Positions 9,401 to 17,619 of a DNA stretch of 64,000 nucleotides are shown here, one piece after another. Positions within the stretch are counted from its first letter, which is position 1, and each line of letters opens with the position of its first letter. The position numbers and the translations under genes were made by a program. The stretch is from the NCBI GenBank assembly GCA_002778195.1, contig PCDI01000001.1:4241869-4305868 (forward strand), read 5' to 3'. Origin of the DNA: Raffaelea ambrosiae (Eukaryota > Ascomycota > Sordariomycetes > Ophiostomatales > Ophiostomataceae). The notes beneath the pieces are model-generated. The model was not told the origin of the DNA. It did not search any database and was given only the letters and a program-made list of their open reading frames with translations.

Positions 9401-12357
9401 GCAAGTCGTGGGAGGCGCGCGAGATGGCGCGCGACACGCTGATCCGCATCGCCTGCATGCTGGACGCGCCCGCCTTTGGATTCTTGGTCAAGGAGCTGCG
9501 CGGTGCGCTCACACGGGGCTACCAGCTCCACGTCCTGTCGTACACGCTGCACAGCCTGCTGTTGGCGGTGATCCCGCAGTTCGAGCAGGGCGACCTGGAC
9601 TACTGCCTGGAGCCGATGATGGAGGTGATCATGGACGACATCTTTGGCGTCGTCGGCCAGGAGAAGGATGCCGAGGGGTACACCAACAAGATGAAAGAGA
9701 TCAAGAGCAGCAAGAGCATGGACTCGATGAAGCTGCTGGCCAAGACGGCGTCGGTCAACCAGCTGATCGTGCTTGTGCAGCCGCTCAAGAACCTGTTCCT
9801 GGAGCGCATCGACATCAAGATTGCGCGCAAGATGGACAAGCTGATGGACGGCATCGCCTCCGGCCTCGTCGAGAACCCAGCCGCGGCGAGCCAAGACACG
9901 CTGGTGTTCTGCTACGAGGTCATCCAGGGCGTCTACGAGAGCCAGAAGAAGGACGCGGCCCACTCGGGCGATGTGGCCAGGAAGAAGACCGACCCGCGCA
10001 CCAAGAAGTTCCTGTACCAGAAGAGCGAACGCAACAACGTCGGCCAGCGCGTCGCCGGCCAGTTCACGTACAAGATGATCGCCTTTGCGCTCGACGTGCT
10101 CAGGACGGTGCTGCGCAAGTTTGACGGGCTGCGCACGCCCGAGAACATTGCGGGTCTGATCCCGCTGCTGACCCAGGTCGTGCTCGAGAGCGACGAGGAG
10201 GAGGTCAAGATTGCCGCCTTCAAGCTGCTGGAGGCGCTCGTCAAAGTGCCGTTCCCGCCCGGCGACGCCGCGGCCAACGGCATCAGCAAGCAGTGGGCGA
10301 CGCTGTACTACCGAGCCACCAAGGCGGCGGCCCAGGCGGTGCAGGACGCCTCTTCGCTCCAGGGCGACCTGGCGCAGGCGGCCATCAAACTGTTGTCCGT
10401 GATTGCGCGCGACCGGGGCGACGACGTGCCGCTGGGCAGCAGCGCCCGGGTGGTCGACATGGTCCTGGGCAAGCTCAAGGACGACCTGACGGAGCCGCAG
10501 TACCGCTCCGTGGCGTTCCGGTATGTGCGCTCGGTGCTCGACCGCCACGTCGAGACGGCGGCGGTCTACGACACGCTCGACCACGCCCGCGCGGTCATGG
10601 TGACCAACGACGACGGCGAGACGCGCAAGCTCGCGCGCAACGCCCTGCTGCAGTTCCTCCGCGAGTACCCGCAGACGCGCAAGCGCTGGGCCGACCAGTG
10701 CCACTATCTGTACAAGAACCTGGAGTACGAGCGCGAGAGCGGCCGCTTGTCGGTGCTCGAGGTCATCTACAACCTCGTGCTCAAGACGCCGGCCGGCGCG
10801 CCCGCCATCTCCAAGGAGGCGCTCAAGGCCGGCGTCGCACTCCTGCAGCAAGAGATCGCCGGCAACTTCTTTGACAAGGTCGTGCTCATGGTGGCCAACG
10901 AGAAGAGCCCGGCGGTCCGCGCGACGGCCAAGGCGGTGCTCCGCACCATCCTGCAAAAGGCCGGGCCCATCTACACGGCCACAGCCCTGACCAGCTTCCG
11001 CGATTGGCTGGGCCATGACGTGGTCGCCAAGTCCAAGCGCGTCAAGCTCGGCTTTGAGACGTTTGAGCTGTACTTTTCCTCGCGCAAGGGAAGAGACGGC
11101 GGCGGCAGCAGCAAGGACGACGACAACAACGAAGACGCTTCGCTCGTCGACATGTCCGCTTCCGACATCCGGGACGCCGAAGCTGTGATCACACGGATCA
11201 CCGACGTGCTCCGCATGGAAGACGTGCGCACCAAGAAAAAGTATGGCAGTCTGGCCAACGCGGCACTGGGCTGCGTCAAGGTCCTGCTGGCCAAGACGCC
11301 GACCTTGGTGCTGGACGGCAACCAGGTGGAGCTGTGGCAGCGGATCGAGCAGTGCCTGTGGCACGTCGCGAGCGAGGTCCGCCTGTCGGCGATGGAGCTG
11401 GTCAGGCTGTATCTGGACCACTTCCAACTCAACGGCACGGCAGACGACGAGAACACTGTGGCCGTGGGCCCCTACGGGCTGGAGCTGCAAACCGAGGACA
11501 TTTCCCGTTTGGTGCGCGGCTGCCTGAGCGTGTTGTCGACCGGGGCGGGCCTCAAGGTGGACGAGGACGAGGCGGAGGCAGCAGCCAACTTGCTGGTGTC
11601 TCTTGGGCCGCACCTGAAGCCAGAGCCTGAAGATGACAAGACGGAGAAGAAGGCCGAGGAGGCCAAGGAGGACGAGAAGGACGGGGAGGAAAGCGAAGAG
11701 GAGGCGGATGATGATGAGGAGGAGGAGGAGGAGGAGGAGGGAGAAGAAGAAGACGAAGAAGAAGAAGAAAAAGAAGAAGGACAGGAGGAAGAGGGCGAGG
11801 ACGAAGGCCAGCCCGTGACGTCCGAAGAGGCCGATGCCCAGCACGCCAGCCGCGAAGTGGTGGACCGCCGCTACGTCTACCTGCGGCTGGCGCGCATCGT
11901 CCGGCGCGAGACGCCGCCCAAGGCGGCGGCCCTCGTGCCCAAGACGGCCGCCATGGCGGTGCTGGAGGTGTACTGCAAGGACAAGGCGTTTGCGCTGTCG
12001 CTCGTGTCCACGCGCGCGGTGCTGCGCCCGCTGCGCAATCTGACCGACAGCAGCATCGCGGCGCCGTCGACGGTGGAGCCTCTGTTTGCGAGCCTGTACG
12101 ACGGGCTCAGGCAGCGCGCGCAGAAGCTGATGGTCACGCTGCAGACGCGCCTGGGCAACGCGGCGTACACGCAGCAGCTGCTGGCGGTCGGAGCCGCCAC
12201 CCGGGGACGGCGGCAGCACCGGGCGACGAAGCGCAAGATCGAGGCGGTGACGCAGCCGGAGAAGCACGGCGAGGACAAGCGGCGGAAGCTGTTGAAGCAG
12301 AAGGAGCGGCGGAAGGCGCGCGGAGCGGAGCACCGGGAGCGGAGACGGGGGGTCTAG
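3454..12357 (+). CDS. UTP20: UTP20, U3 snoRNP / small-subunit processome HEAT-repeat protein
   Basis: A single exon encodes 2967 aa. The N-terminus has a basic leader and the family signature KHRWESFSSKIAKLHSLDP-type motif (residues about 32-50). The body is alpha-helical HEAT-like repeats across the whole length. The C-terminus is strongly basic with many Lys/Arg (last 60 residues), as expected for a nucleolar protein. Family knowledge: UTP20 (DRIM) is part of the SSU processome and is needed for 18S rRNA maturation. It is longer than the roughly 2500-aa yeast protein. The extra length includes acidic insertions near residues 1025, 1285 and 2726-2789, and a short Glu/Lys-Asp-Gly repeat at about 1882-1904. 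The start fits a fungal Kozak context (GCCATGG). The antisense strand has very long open frames that I treat as shadows. Confidence 0.9.
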   Translation: MAINRTSSGRIAKAKRFGKTKSQLQDDHFKHKNHRWESFSSKIAKLHSLDPLRQVRRHDLADENDESATTSYLRNGLEKWEDDTTSAFTAFRRKVAPQCESLAQILHFEQQIMDALAEAIASVQGQDDERLALQPLLDILTAFAHDLGTRFVSRGFHTRSFRLIVDIVCHNSGAGLARSHRQQNHELDANVIEWTFAALAFLFKYLARFLVPDLRPTYDILAPILGRPNIPSLSTASESKTGPTTPNKKTLNRVPPHIARFSAEALSFLIGRTAASPTHRDSSLPKIIRHARDDLLRVQAEATATNLPKYKNGIQLYTHGLMTMFAEAMKGSRDSLSLSCSAIYMAVLRAIPDGEWEASRDSPDGQNNSGSGSNTAHQTTWSDLCCGVLTSMIHHASPSALQPLVADILARAAELAASVKDTEHQNAWQLSIYARLMGLLAGVRHGSKIADWELLTDTLTKVLRAMASGGDYWPTDPSLVWQHLVVNVAIVWGQAPFSAVTSHVRATMSLMDREPLEHWYIPFCAYLGHLDAERFRDMFKADFQRFIANHWSKDTNEDLLCVVLTDMVTTGVLPHPSVARGSTMASRLPLKLPQSWQDQIVSKFEKLENTPFPEPGVYGKDPETWHDRCMPKYATLLDVLDATSIHPSTSARISELLLRKLKLALRPTAPHLANNVETTFIVTQGFLAYMRMTKALGATPDPGLRLLLRAAAPQFSRRTVFLQTLLDYEQELGKVQTNEHNTVDDKEQAGGRDTDEDEPDENPFVKALVANLSASSHDLRLVSLRLLELIEGKELLKNAKHAETLAIMLQVEEQPPRPDSVRSIAAHLRKLEIDYRHVEDGFWLQKAVPMFLFGLLYVPLAPVWKDAIQAMGEVSQSGKTGEEAVAQLAFDWLDVPAARRENTGTPSWMMERGRQIRTDFECSHFDKLSTVAEKTHRIMDEPTELLWQTFQDSQEAVPTYSGREREKALKVLGALPALAEKRSRKLVPHLLSWTEDQGFPRAEHADAEEDEEMEDGDDMQGDDEDEEAQGDDAAAAAAGTGDLGGGWTFPEKKALVVVFSQFTNSRVLYQADKTYDALLKLMANGDIEIQRLALKSLMAWRQDDLLRYKENLEQLLDEAKFKNELVLFLQGDENKIQPEHKPVLMPVLLRLLYGRAISKKGASSGRQGLQATRQFVIRNLDADGIGGFLEIALGSLQNVRVLDEAKGTLRESIFAAPSGHEDTALITARKQVGLLNVLEIIINELGTHATPYLDMLINGTLYCLISACRGLRGGAAEDDEEEDGNDEDDVKETTSNTSLLRVAKTTSLRCLCALFRNSVHFDWTPYRDVIVAEVISPVLDTLPQDSTQGASWTWKLLETWSLMPKCALFLSADDRILPQVLAVLSLDRAKDAIKTFALGLIDNLVKLVEAPAEQSEFNELILSELLTPNLDTALQNIHHVLRSTVVTTTPAANATTTATSEISRNLLEACVSTVVTLSPHVQESTHVRNLVDIATWLLNQPSRRVNPRVKGELLLILEKFISLDNNLGSDNVEDAKQLQTKVFSTISALFSFFKDRENRLSLCRVLSVFASAQDLPEDQERLQAVADLCLDLNSYVESAIDEPDYKRRLEAFRRIARPSADETTRFTLNQWLPLLHNMVFYIRNDEEFAVLTSNAADSICKFIADAADLDTHRPSSDGYTNLLDTIVLPAIFSGVRDPSEAVRREIARVFGFLIAHLSHWTPVADVAPLVLEAGTAEEGDTRMEDVDMNDVDRENKAFFANILSSTVPRQIQAMQVLEGANARFAFGSRNVSRFFIPLLEQFILGRTDGSDDHGLGAQATNTIAQLAYSLEWNQYRALLRRLLGFIETRPELQKQVVRLIDKVVYTLAVSAEKKEANAKAKGADGEDGKDGKDGEDGEDGEAHKGQLTHLAASVPDTAKLTEEVLNTLTPALIQHLHEKDEATVSARVPVGIIVVRLLNLLPSETRDARLAGVLTDICHILRSKSWEAREMARDTLIRIACMLDAPAFGFLVKELRGALTRGYQLHVLSYTLHSLLLAVIPQFEQGDLDYCLEPMMEVIMDDIFGVVGQEKDAEGYTNKMKEIKSSKSMDSMKLLAKTASVNQLIVLVQPLKNLFLERIDIKIARKMDKLMDGIASGLVENPAAASQDTLVFCYEVIQGVYESQKKDAAHSGDVARKKTDPRTKKFLYQKSERNNVGQRVAGQFTYKMIAFALDVLRTVLRKFDGLRTPENIAGLIPLLTQVVLESDEEEVKIAAFKLLEALVKVPFPPGDAAANGISKQWATLYYRATKAAAQAVQDASSLQGDLAQAAIKLLSVIARDRGDDVPLGSSARVVDMVLGKLKDDLTEPQYRSVAFRYVRSVLDRHVETAAVYDTLDHARAVMVTNDDGETRKLARNALLQFLREYPQTRKRWADQCHYLYKNLEYERESGRLSVLEVIYNLVLKTPAGAPAISKEALKAGVALLQQEIAGNFFDKVVLMVANEKSPAVRATAKAVLRTILQKAGPIYTATALTSFRDWLGHDVVAKSKRVKLGFETFELYFSSRKGRDGGGSSKDDDNNEDASLVDMSASDIRDAEAVITRITDVLRMEDVRTKKKYGSLANAALGCVKVLLAKTPTLVLDGNQVELWQRIEQCLWHVASEVRLSAMELVRLYLDHFQLNGTADDENTVAVGPYGLELQTEDISRLVRGCLSVLSTGAGLKVDEDEAEAAANLLVSLGPHLKPEPEDDKTEKKAEEAKEDEKDGEESEEEADDDEEEEEEEEGEEEDEEEEEKEEGQEEEGEDEGQPVTSEEADAQHASREVVDRRYVYLRLARIVRRETPPKAAALVPKTAAMAVLEVYCKDKAFALSLVSTRAVLRPLRNLTDSSIAAPSTVEPLFASLYDGLRQRAQKLMVTLQTRLGNAAYTQQLLAVGAATRGRRQHRATKRKIEAVTQPEKHGEDKRRKLLKQKERRKARGAEHRERRRGV
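9100..9165 (+). repeat. 9-bp tandem repeat encoding (E/K)DG units within UTP20
   Basis: Near-perfect 9-bp units (ggcaaagac / ggcgaagac) repeat about six times and encode a short GEDGKDGKDG-type segment of UTP20. The purity suggests recent slippage inside a coding region. Confidence 0.6.
11632..11820 (+). repeat. GAG/GAA-rich tract encoding the long acidic segment of UTP20
   Basis: A purine-only tract encodes an acidic stretch dominated by Glu and Asp at about residues 2726-2789 of UTP20. It is an expansion-prone trinucleotide region that joins the last HEAT-like part to the basic C-terminal part. Confidence 0.6.
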
Positions 12358-12381
12358 AGAGAGAGAGAGAGAGAGAGAGAG
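12354..12381. repeat. (GA)n microsatellite at the UTP20 stop codon
   Basis: A run of GA dinucleotides begins in the stop-codon region (TAGAGAGAGA) and continues for about 28 bp into the 3' UTR. Confidence 0.8.
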
Positions 12382-13024
12382 CAGCCAGAAAAGGGAGCCA
12401 GGGAACAGAGAAGGATACCAATAGAAACGAGCCAGAGAGAGAAGAGACCACCCCTTGTAAGTGTTTTTGGGGGGATTTGTTTTTGGATTTTTACAGGCGC
12501 AACGGGCCAAAAAAAAAAGGATTCAGGTTTTGCATATAGACAAAAAGAAAAGCTGCCGTTACTTAGACCAAACATATTTCTATGAATGCCTTTCATACAC
12601 GGGCAGGTCCTTTGACTAGCCACCGTAGCCACAATTGGGCTTCAAGTGCTCCTCGAGTTTTTTGTTTCACTCTCACCCAGACCTGGTATGTGTCTGTGAG
12701 GCACCGGGCACCCTGTGGTGCAGGTATAGAAAACCGCCAAGTTGTCGAGCAGCAATGTGAACATGGCATGGCAGTTGGTTGATACAGGGGTGTAGATATG
12801 AAATAGGTCGTAAAATAGCTAATGATACGTTGACAAGAGGGGTATTCTATGGAGCATTATATACAAAAAGATGCGCGGTGTGCAAGAAAGCACACCCGTT
12901 CATTGATACACAAGACATGCGACCGCATGTTTACTTTTTTTTTTTTTTCTTTTCTTTTTTTCTTTTTTTCGTGTGCAGAGGCCACCCGCTCTGGGTTTCC
13001 TTTTGCCGGCTTCCTTCTTTTCCT
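12358..13024. other. convergent 3' spacer between UTP20 and ZIM17
   Basis: A 667-bp spacer lies between two convergent genes. It has a GA microsatellite, a T-rich run (about 12937-12970) and no plausible coding gene. It should contain both 3' UTRs and poly(A) sites. Confidence 0.5.
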
Positions 13025-13759
13025 CTATTGTTCTTCTTTGGCCTTGGCAAACGTCGACCCCGGCGGTGCGGCCTCGTCGGGCTGGGGGCTCGCGCCGTCC
13101 TGCGCCGCCGTCTCCTTCTTGTTGCTCTGCGGCAGCATGAGGCCCTCAGAGGCCAGACGCTGCTGCCGGTCGCTAGTGGTGCCGTCCTCCCAGAACTCAA
13201 TGTCGCTGTCCACGCCGAGGGTGCCCTTCTTGACCAGCTGGCCGCGCTCCTTCATAATGTCCTCGAGGGACCGGGCCTCCTTGCCAAAGATGCGCAGGTG
13301 GTCGCTGATGACGTGCCGGTTGTGGCACTCGGGGCAGGTGATGAGCACGGAGCCGTGGTGGTAGCCCTGCTTGGAGACCCTGTGGCGCGAGCGGGTGCCG
13401 CACGGCTTGCAGGTGAAGGTGAGCTCGTAGTGTGGTGCGAGGCCGGTGGGTGCCTCTTTCGCGGGATGGCGGTGGTCCTTGGTGGCCGGCGGCGGCGGCG
13501 GCGGCCGAGGGATCGAGTGCGCGCGGCGTACGGAAGACAAGGAGGAGGCGGGCGTTGTCGTTGTTGGAGAAGACGCGGAAGCCGCCACAAACGCGCAACG
13601 AGAAGGCCGGACAAGCCGTGATGGCGTGGCCGCCGGTGCGGATGTGAATGCTCGTCGTCTCTGCTGCTGCGCCCGGAGCGCGACGGCGGCTGGTGCTGTC
13701 GGCCGAGCCTGCAGTCTCGCCGCCACAGACAAGACGCTGCGCGAAGCCGGTGAAGCCAT
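13025..13759 (-). CDS. ZIM17: mitochondrial DNL-type zinc finger protein (Zim17/Hep1/Tim15)
   Basis: One exon encodes 244 aa. The first ~105 residues are Ala/Ser/Arg/Pro-rich with almost no acids, like a long mitochondrial presequence. The zinc finger starts at about residue 116: CKPC, then 21 residues, then CPEC, followed by RHVISDHLRIFG, where DHL takes the place of the family DNL motif. Family knowledge: Zim17 keeps mitochondrial Hsp70 (Ssc1) soluble and so supports protein import and Fe-S cluster assembly in the matrix. The C-terminal tail after residue 180 is variable and charged. It converges with UTP20 and diverges from the small gene and CUL3. The metal ligands are all present. Confidence 0.88.
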   Translation of the reverse strand: MASPASRSVLSVAARLQARPTAPAAVALRAQQQRRRAFTSAPAATPSRLVRPSRCAFVAASASSPTTTTPASSLSSVRRAHSIPRPPPPPPATKDHRHPAKEAPTGLAPHYELTFTCKPCGTRSRHRVSKQGYHHGSVLITCPECHNRHVISDHLRIFGKEARSLEDIMKERGQLVKKGTLGVDSDIEFWEDGTTSDRQQRLASEGLMLPQSNKKETAAQDGASPQPDEAAPPGSTFAKAKEEQ

Positions 13760-14174
13760 CGTGAGAACCTGTTTTGTTTGTGTGTGTGGATTTTGTGTGT
13801 GTGTGTGTTTTGTGTGTGTTTCGTGGATTTGGTATGGACGTTGTGCTGTTTCCGTTTCTGGCAGCTTCCTTTTTTTTCCGTTTTTTTTTTTTTCCTTCGT
13901 TGACGAGTCGTTCCTTCCCTGGCAGAATCTAACATGCGAAAGACCACCCTAGACACTTGCACTGTCGGGGTTTCTGTGGGCCTCTGCAGCTCGTTGGCGG
14001 GGGTGTCTGTACCAACCATTGGCTGCCAAGGCATCGGCTTAGACTGGTCCGCCTCTCCTCTCCGTTAGCGGGGCTACCGCCTTCTCTTTCTGCCTTCCCA
14101 AAGCACACATCAGAACACACACACAAACCTGGAGAACCATTCGAAAGCTTGCGATTCCGACCACCCGACACCAG
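13760..14174. promoter_or_regulatory. divergent promoter region upstream of ZIM17
   Basis: This 415-bp region includes a GT-rich microsatellite-like part (13777-13830) and a pyrimidine run (13866-13900). It must hold the ZIM17 promoter, and probably the promoter and first exon of the small gene at 14175-14513. An ATG at 13934 is a candidate start for that gene, but I could not find a consensus donor joining it in phase. Confidence 0.35.
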
Positions 14175-14513
14175 CGACGCGACCTCGCGGAAGGCAAACA
14201 CGACTACATCGACCAGCTCACCCCGGCCGCGATTCTGCAGCGCATGCAGCGGGTCTTTCCGCGGACGAACCCCCCGGGTGCGTGTCCGGAAAACTGAGTC
14301 TCCGCTGGAGGGTGTTTGTGTGCCCTTTTTGCTGTGCATGGATGGGCTGAGGCGGCCGTCTATCTCCTGTTTTGCGTTTGCGTTTCCCCTCCAGCTTCCT
14401 CAGCTTCCTCAGCCTCCTCCCCCTTCGCCGTCTCCCTTTGGCACGAGCACACGATCTACGGAACCGATCAACATCTAGAGCAGCGTCGACAACACCCACT
14501 CGTTGGCAAGTAG
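14175..14513 (+). CDS. unrecognised small two-exon protein, 5' end not resolved
   Basis: I do not recognise this protein. Two segments join in frame: 14175-14277 and 14395-14513. The 117-bp intron has a GTGCGT donor and a pyrimidine-rich CCTCCAG acceptor. The first part reads as an ordinary soluble protein (RRDLAEGKHDYIDQLTPAAI, then a basic segment ending RVFPRTNPPG). The second part starts with a short Ser/Ala run and then SLWHEHTIYGTDQHLEQ, ending in LVGK and a TAG. A phase-0 acceptor (ACCAG) lies at 14174, so at least one upstream exon with the start codon is missing. The visible part gives 73 aa. It sits in the spacer before CUL3. Alternative: it is a spurious join within the CUL3 5' UTR, but the protein-like composition and clean junctions argue against that. 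Homology search would decide. Confidence 0.45.
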
Positions 14514-14705
14514 GCCTGCATTGCACAAGCTCGGCCGTGCTCTGACTCGGGACGGCTTTCTTTCGTCTTTCCGTTTCGCCTCGACTTTCCCCTCCCCCAC
14601 GAGAACCCGCCCGAACGACACGACACTCCAGTATTCACGGTACCACAACCACACGACAACACTGCCTCCTCGCCTGGGAATCCTTTCTGCCGGGGTCTGT
14701 TCGCC

Positions 14706-15921
14706 ATGATGCACAAGGGCAAAATCCGGCCGCCGAGGCGGGTCAGCAAGGCCGCGGGCGTGGACGACTTCGAGCAGAGCTGGGCCATGATCAAGGGCGC
14801 CCTGGGCGACATCCACAGCCAGAACGCCGGGCGGCTGTCCTTTGAGCAGCTGTACCGAGCATCGTACAAGATTGTGCTTAAGAAGCGCGGCGCGGACCTG
14901 TACCAGCGCGTGCGCGAGTTCGAGGAGACCTACTTTGCCGAGGAGGTCATCCCGCAGATCTGGACGCTGGTCACGCGCAACCTGGTGGCGGTGGCGCTGC
15001 ACAACGTGCCGGGCTCGACGGCCAACGAGCGGCGCGTGATGGGCGAGAAGTTCCTGCGCGGCATCAAGGACTCGTGGAAGCGCCACAACACGGCGATGAA
15101 CATGGTGGCCGACGTGCTGATGTACCTCGACCGCGGCTATGCGCAGGATGCCACACGGCCGTTCATCTACACCACCACCATCGGCCTCTTCCGCGACCAC
15201 ATCCTGCGGGCGCCGCTGCCCGAGCAGGTGTGGTCCGACAGCGACAGCGCCAGCCTGGCGGCGGCGTACGGCGGCGTGGGCGGCGGCAGCAACCTGGCCG
15301 CCAGCGAGGCCGCCGCGGGCACGCACCCGACCGTGTTCAGCATCCTCAACGCCGTCATCCTCGACCAGGTCAACATGGACCGCGACGGCGACATCATCGA
15401 CCGCAACCTGCTGCGCAGCTGCGTGGCGATGCTGGAGGCGCTGTACGAGACGGACGAGGAGCTCGAGGAGGACAAGCTGTACCTGACCTCGTTCGAGGAG
15501 CACTACGTGCACGCCACCGAGGTCTTTTACCGGAACGAGGCGGCGCGGCTGCTGCAGGAAAACGACGCCCGCGCGTGGCTGCGCCAGGCGCGGCGGCGCG
15601 TGCGCGAAGAGCAGGAGCGCTGCGGCCACACGGTGTCGCAGGTCAGCAAGCCCAAGGTGACGCGGATCCTCGAGAACGAGCTGATTGCCGCGCACCTGGA
15701 GGAGTTTTTGGCGATGGAGGGCAGCGGGCTCCGGGCGATGCTGGACAACGACCGCATCGACGACCTGGCCATCCTGTACGAGCTCGTCAGCCGCGTGCCG
15801 GCCAAGCGCAGCGTGCTCAAGACGGGGCTGCGGACGCGCATTGTGGCCCTGGGCCTGGAGATCGAGAAGGCGCTCAAGGAGACGGACTTTTCCGTGCCAC
15901 ACGCGCCCGCACCCAGTGGTG

Positions 15922-15960
<39 letters not shown>

Positions 15961-17619
15961 CAACACTAGCAGCACCAGCAGCAACAGCAGCAACAGCAGC
16001 AACAGCAGCAACAGCAGCACCAGCAGCACAAAAGGCGCCCACATCGTTGTCGGCCTCGGCCCAGCAGACCGCCGCGGCGATCAAGTGGGTGAACGACATC
16101 CTGGACCTCAAGGACAAGTTTGACCGGTTCTGGGTGGAGTGCTTCGAGCGCGACATTGTGCTGCAGTCGGCCATGACCAGCAGCTTCACGGAGCTGTTCC
16201 AGCTGTGCACGCGCAGCGCCGAGTACGTGTCGCTGTTCATCGACGACAACTTCAAGCGCGGGCTGCGCGGCAAGAGCGACGCCGAGGTGGACGCGACGCT
16301 CGACAAGGCGACGACCATGATCCAGTACGTGACGGAAAAGGACCTGCTGGAGCGGTACTACCAGAAGCACCTGGCGCGGCGGCTGCTGCACAACAAGAGC
16401 GAGAACCCGGAGGCGGAGAAGCTGATGATCTCGCGCATGCAGGCGCAGCTGGGCAAGACGTTCACGACCAAGTTCGAGGGCATGTTCAAGGACATGACCA
16501 CGTCCGAGGAGCTGACGCGCGACTACGGCGTGTATGCCAAGGAGAACCTGTCCGACGCCCGCGACGACGGCCAGGCCGCGCGCATCGACCTGGCCGTCAG
16601 CGTGCTGACGAGCAACAACTGGCCGCCCGAGGTCATGGGCCGGTCGGCGTCGTCGCCGCAGCTCGAGGGCGGCCTGTCGGGCGCGTCGGCGGGCTGCGTG
16701 TACCCGCCCGAGATCGAGCGGCTGCAGAAGAGCTTCCTCAAGTTCTACCTGCGCAACCGCAGCGGCCGCGTGCTCTCGTGGGTCGGCTCGGCCGGCAGCG
16801 CCGACATCAAGTGCGTGTTCCCCAAGATCCCGGGCCACGACAAGGGGCCGCTGAGCCGCGAGCGCCGGTACGAGCTGAACGCGCCCACGCACGCCATGAT
16901 TGTGCTGCTGCTGTTCAATGCGAGCGGCCATGCGCACGGCCACGAGAACAGCAACGAGGACAACGGCAGCGACAGCCGCCCAGAAAAGCTGAGCCTCCAG
17001 GAGATCCAGGGCCGCACCAACATCCCCGTGGCCGACCTGAACCGGGCGCTGGCGTCGCTGTCCATCCCGCCCAAGTGCCGGGTCCTGCTCAAGGACCCGC
17101 CGAGCAAGTCGATCCGGCCGGGCGACACGTTCTCGTTCAATGCGCAGTTTGTCAGCAAGACGCTCAAGATCAAGGTGCCCGTGATCAACTCCCTGTCCAA
17201 GGTCGAGGGCGACGAGGAGCGCAAGGCCACCGAAGACAAGAACAACCAGACGCGTTCACACACGGTCGACGCCGCCATTGTCCGGATCATGAAGTATGTT
17301 TCCCTATTCTGGAGTGTCTCGAGTGTCTCGAGTGTCTCGAGTACCTCGAGTGCCTCGGGTGCCCCGAGTGCCTCTGCATTCTTTCCTCGCATTCCCCCGC
17401 ACTCTGTTGATACGATGGATCGCTACTAACACATGCACACACAGACAACGCAAGGAGCTCACCCACACGGCACTCATAACGGAAGTTGTCACGCAGCTGG
17501 CAGGCCTGTTCCGGCCCGAAGTGGCCATGGTGAAGAAGCGCATAGAGGACTTGATCACGCGGGAATACCTGGAACGAATCGAGGAATCAGAACCGCCGGC
17601 TTACCGATATGTTGCCTAA
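14706..17619 (+). CDS. CUL3: cullin-3 scaffold of a CRL3 ubiquitin ligase
   Basis: Two exons, 14706-17293 and 17445-17619, give 920 aa. The N-terminus (MHKGKIRPPRRV) matches CUL3 proteins. The three cullin repeats are interrupted at residues about 407-441 by an Ala/Thr-rich run encoded by a CAG-type repeat. The cullin-homology domain follows (DKDLLERYYQKHLARRLL region). The C-terminal winged-helix segment contains the neddylation motif IVRIMKQRKELTH, where the predicted Nedd8 acceptor is Lys863. The 151-bp intron has a GTATGT donor, a perfect TACTAAC branch point (17424-17430) and a CACAG acceptor, and it splits the Lys863 codon as AA|A. Family knowledge: CUL3 binds BTB adaptors and Rbx1. It is longer than the ~770-aa animal protein because of the internal insertions. 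Confidence 0.92.
15924..16029 (+). repeat. GCA/CAG trinucleotide repeat read in the alanine frame in CUL3
   Basis: About 35 codons of GCA with GCA-ACA interruptions make a poly-Ala/Thr segment in CUL3. In the neighbouring frame the same repeat would be poly-Gln. It falls between two cullin repeats. Confidence 0.75.
17312..17374 (+). repeat. 9-bp minisatellite (gagtgtctc x7) inside the CUL3 intron
   Basis: Seven consecutive 9-bp units, the first three identical (gagtgtctc) and the rest with one to four changes, occupy 63 of the 151 bp of the CUL3 intron. The unit length is a multiple of three, so the frame stays open through it. Confidence 0.85.

Noticed and set aside
8896..12510. 1204-codon open frame on the strand opposite UTP20
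   Set aside because: GC-rich coding frames often give long antisense open frames. The translation is Leu/Arg/His/Gln-rich with no domain, and it mirrors UTP20 codons.
14475..15902. 475-codon minus-strand ORF opposite CUL3
   Set aside because: Low-complexity, domain-free antisense shadow of the cullin coding region.
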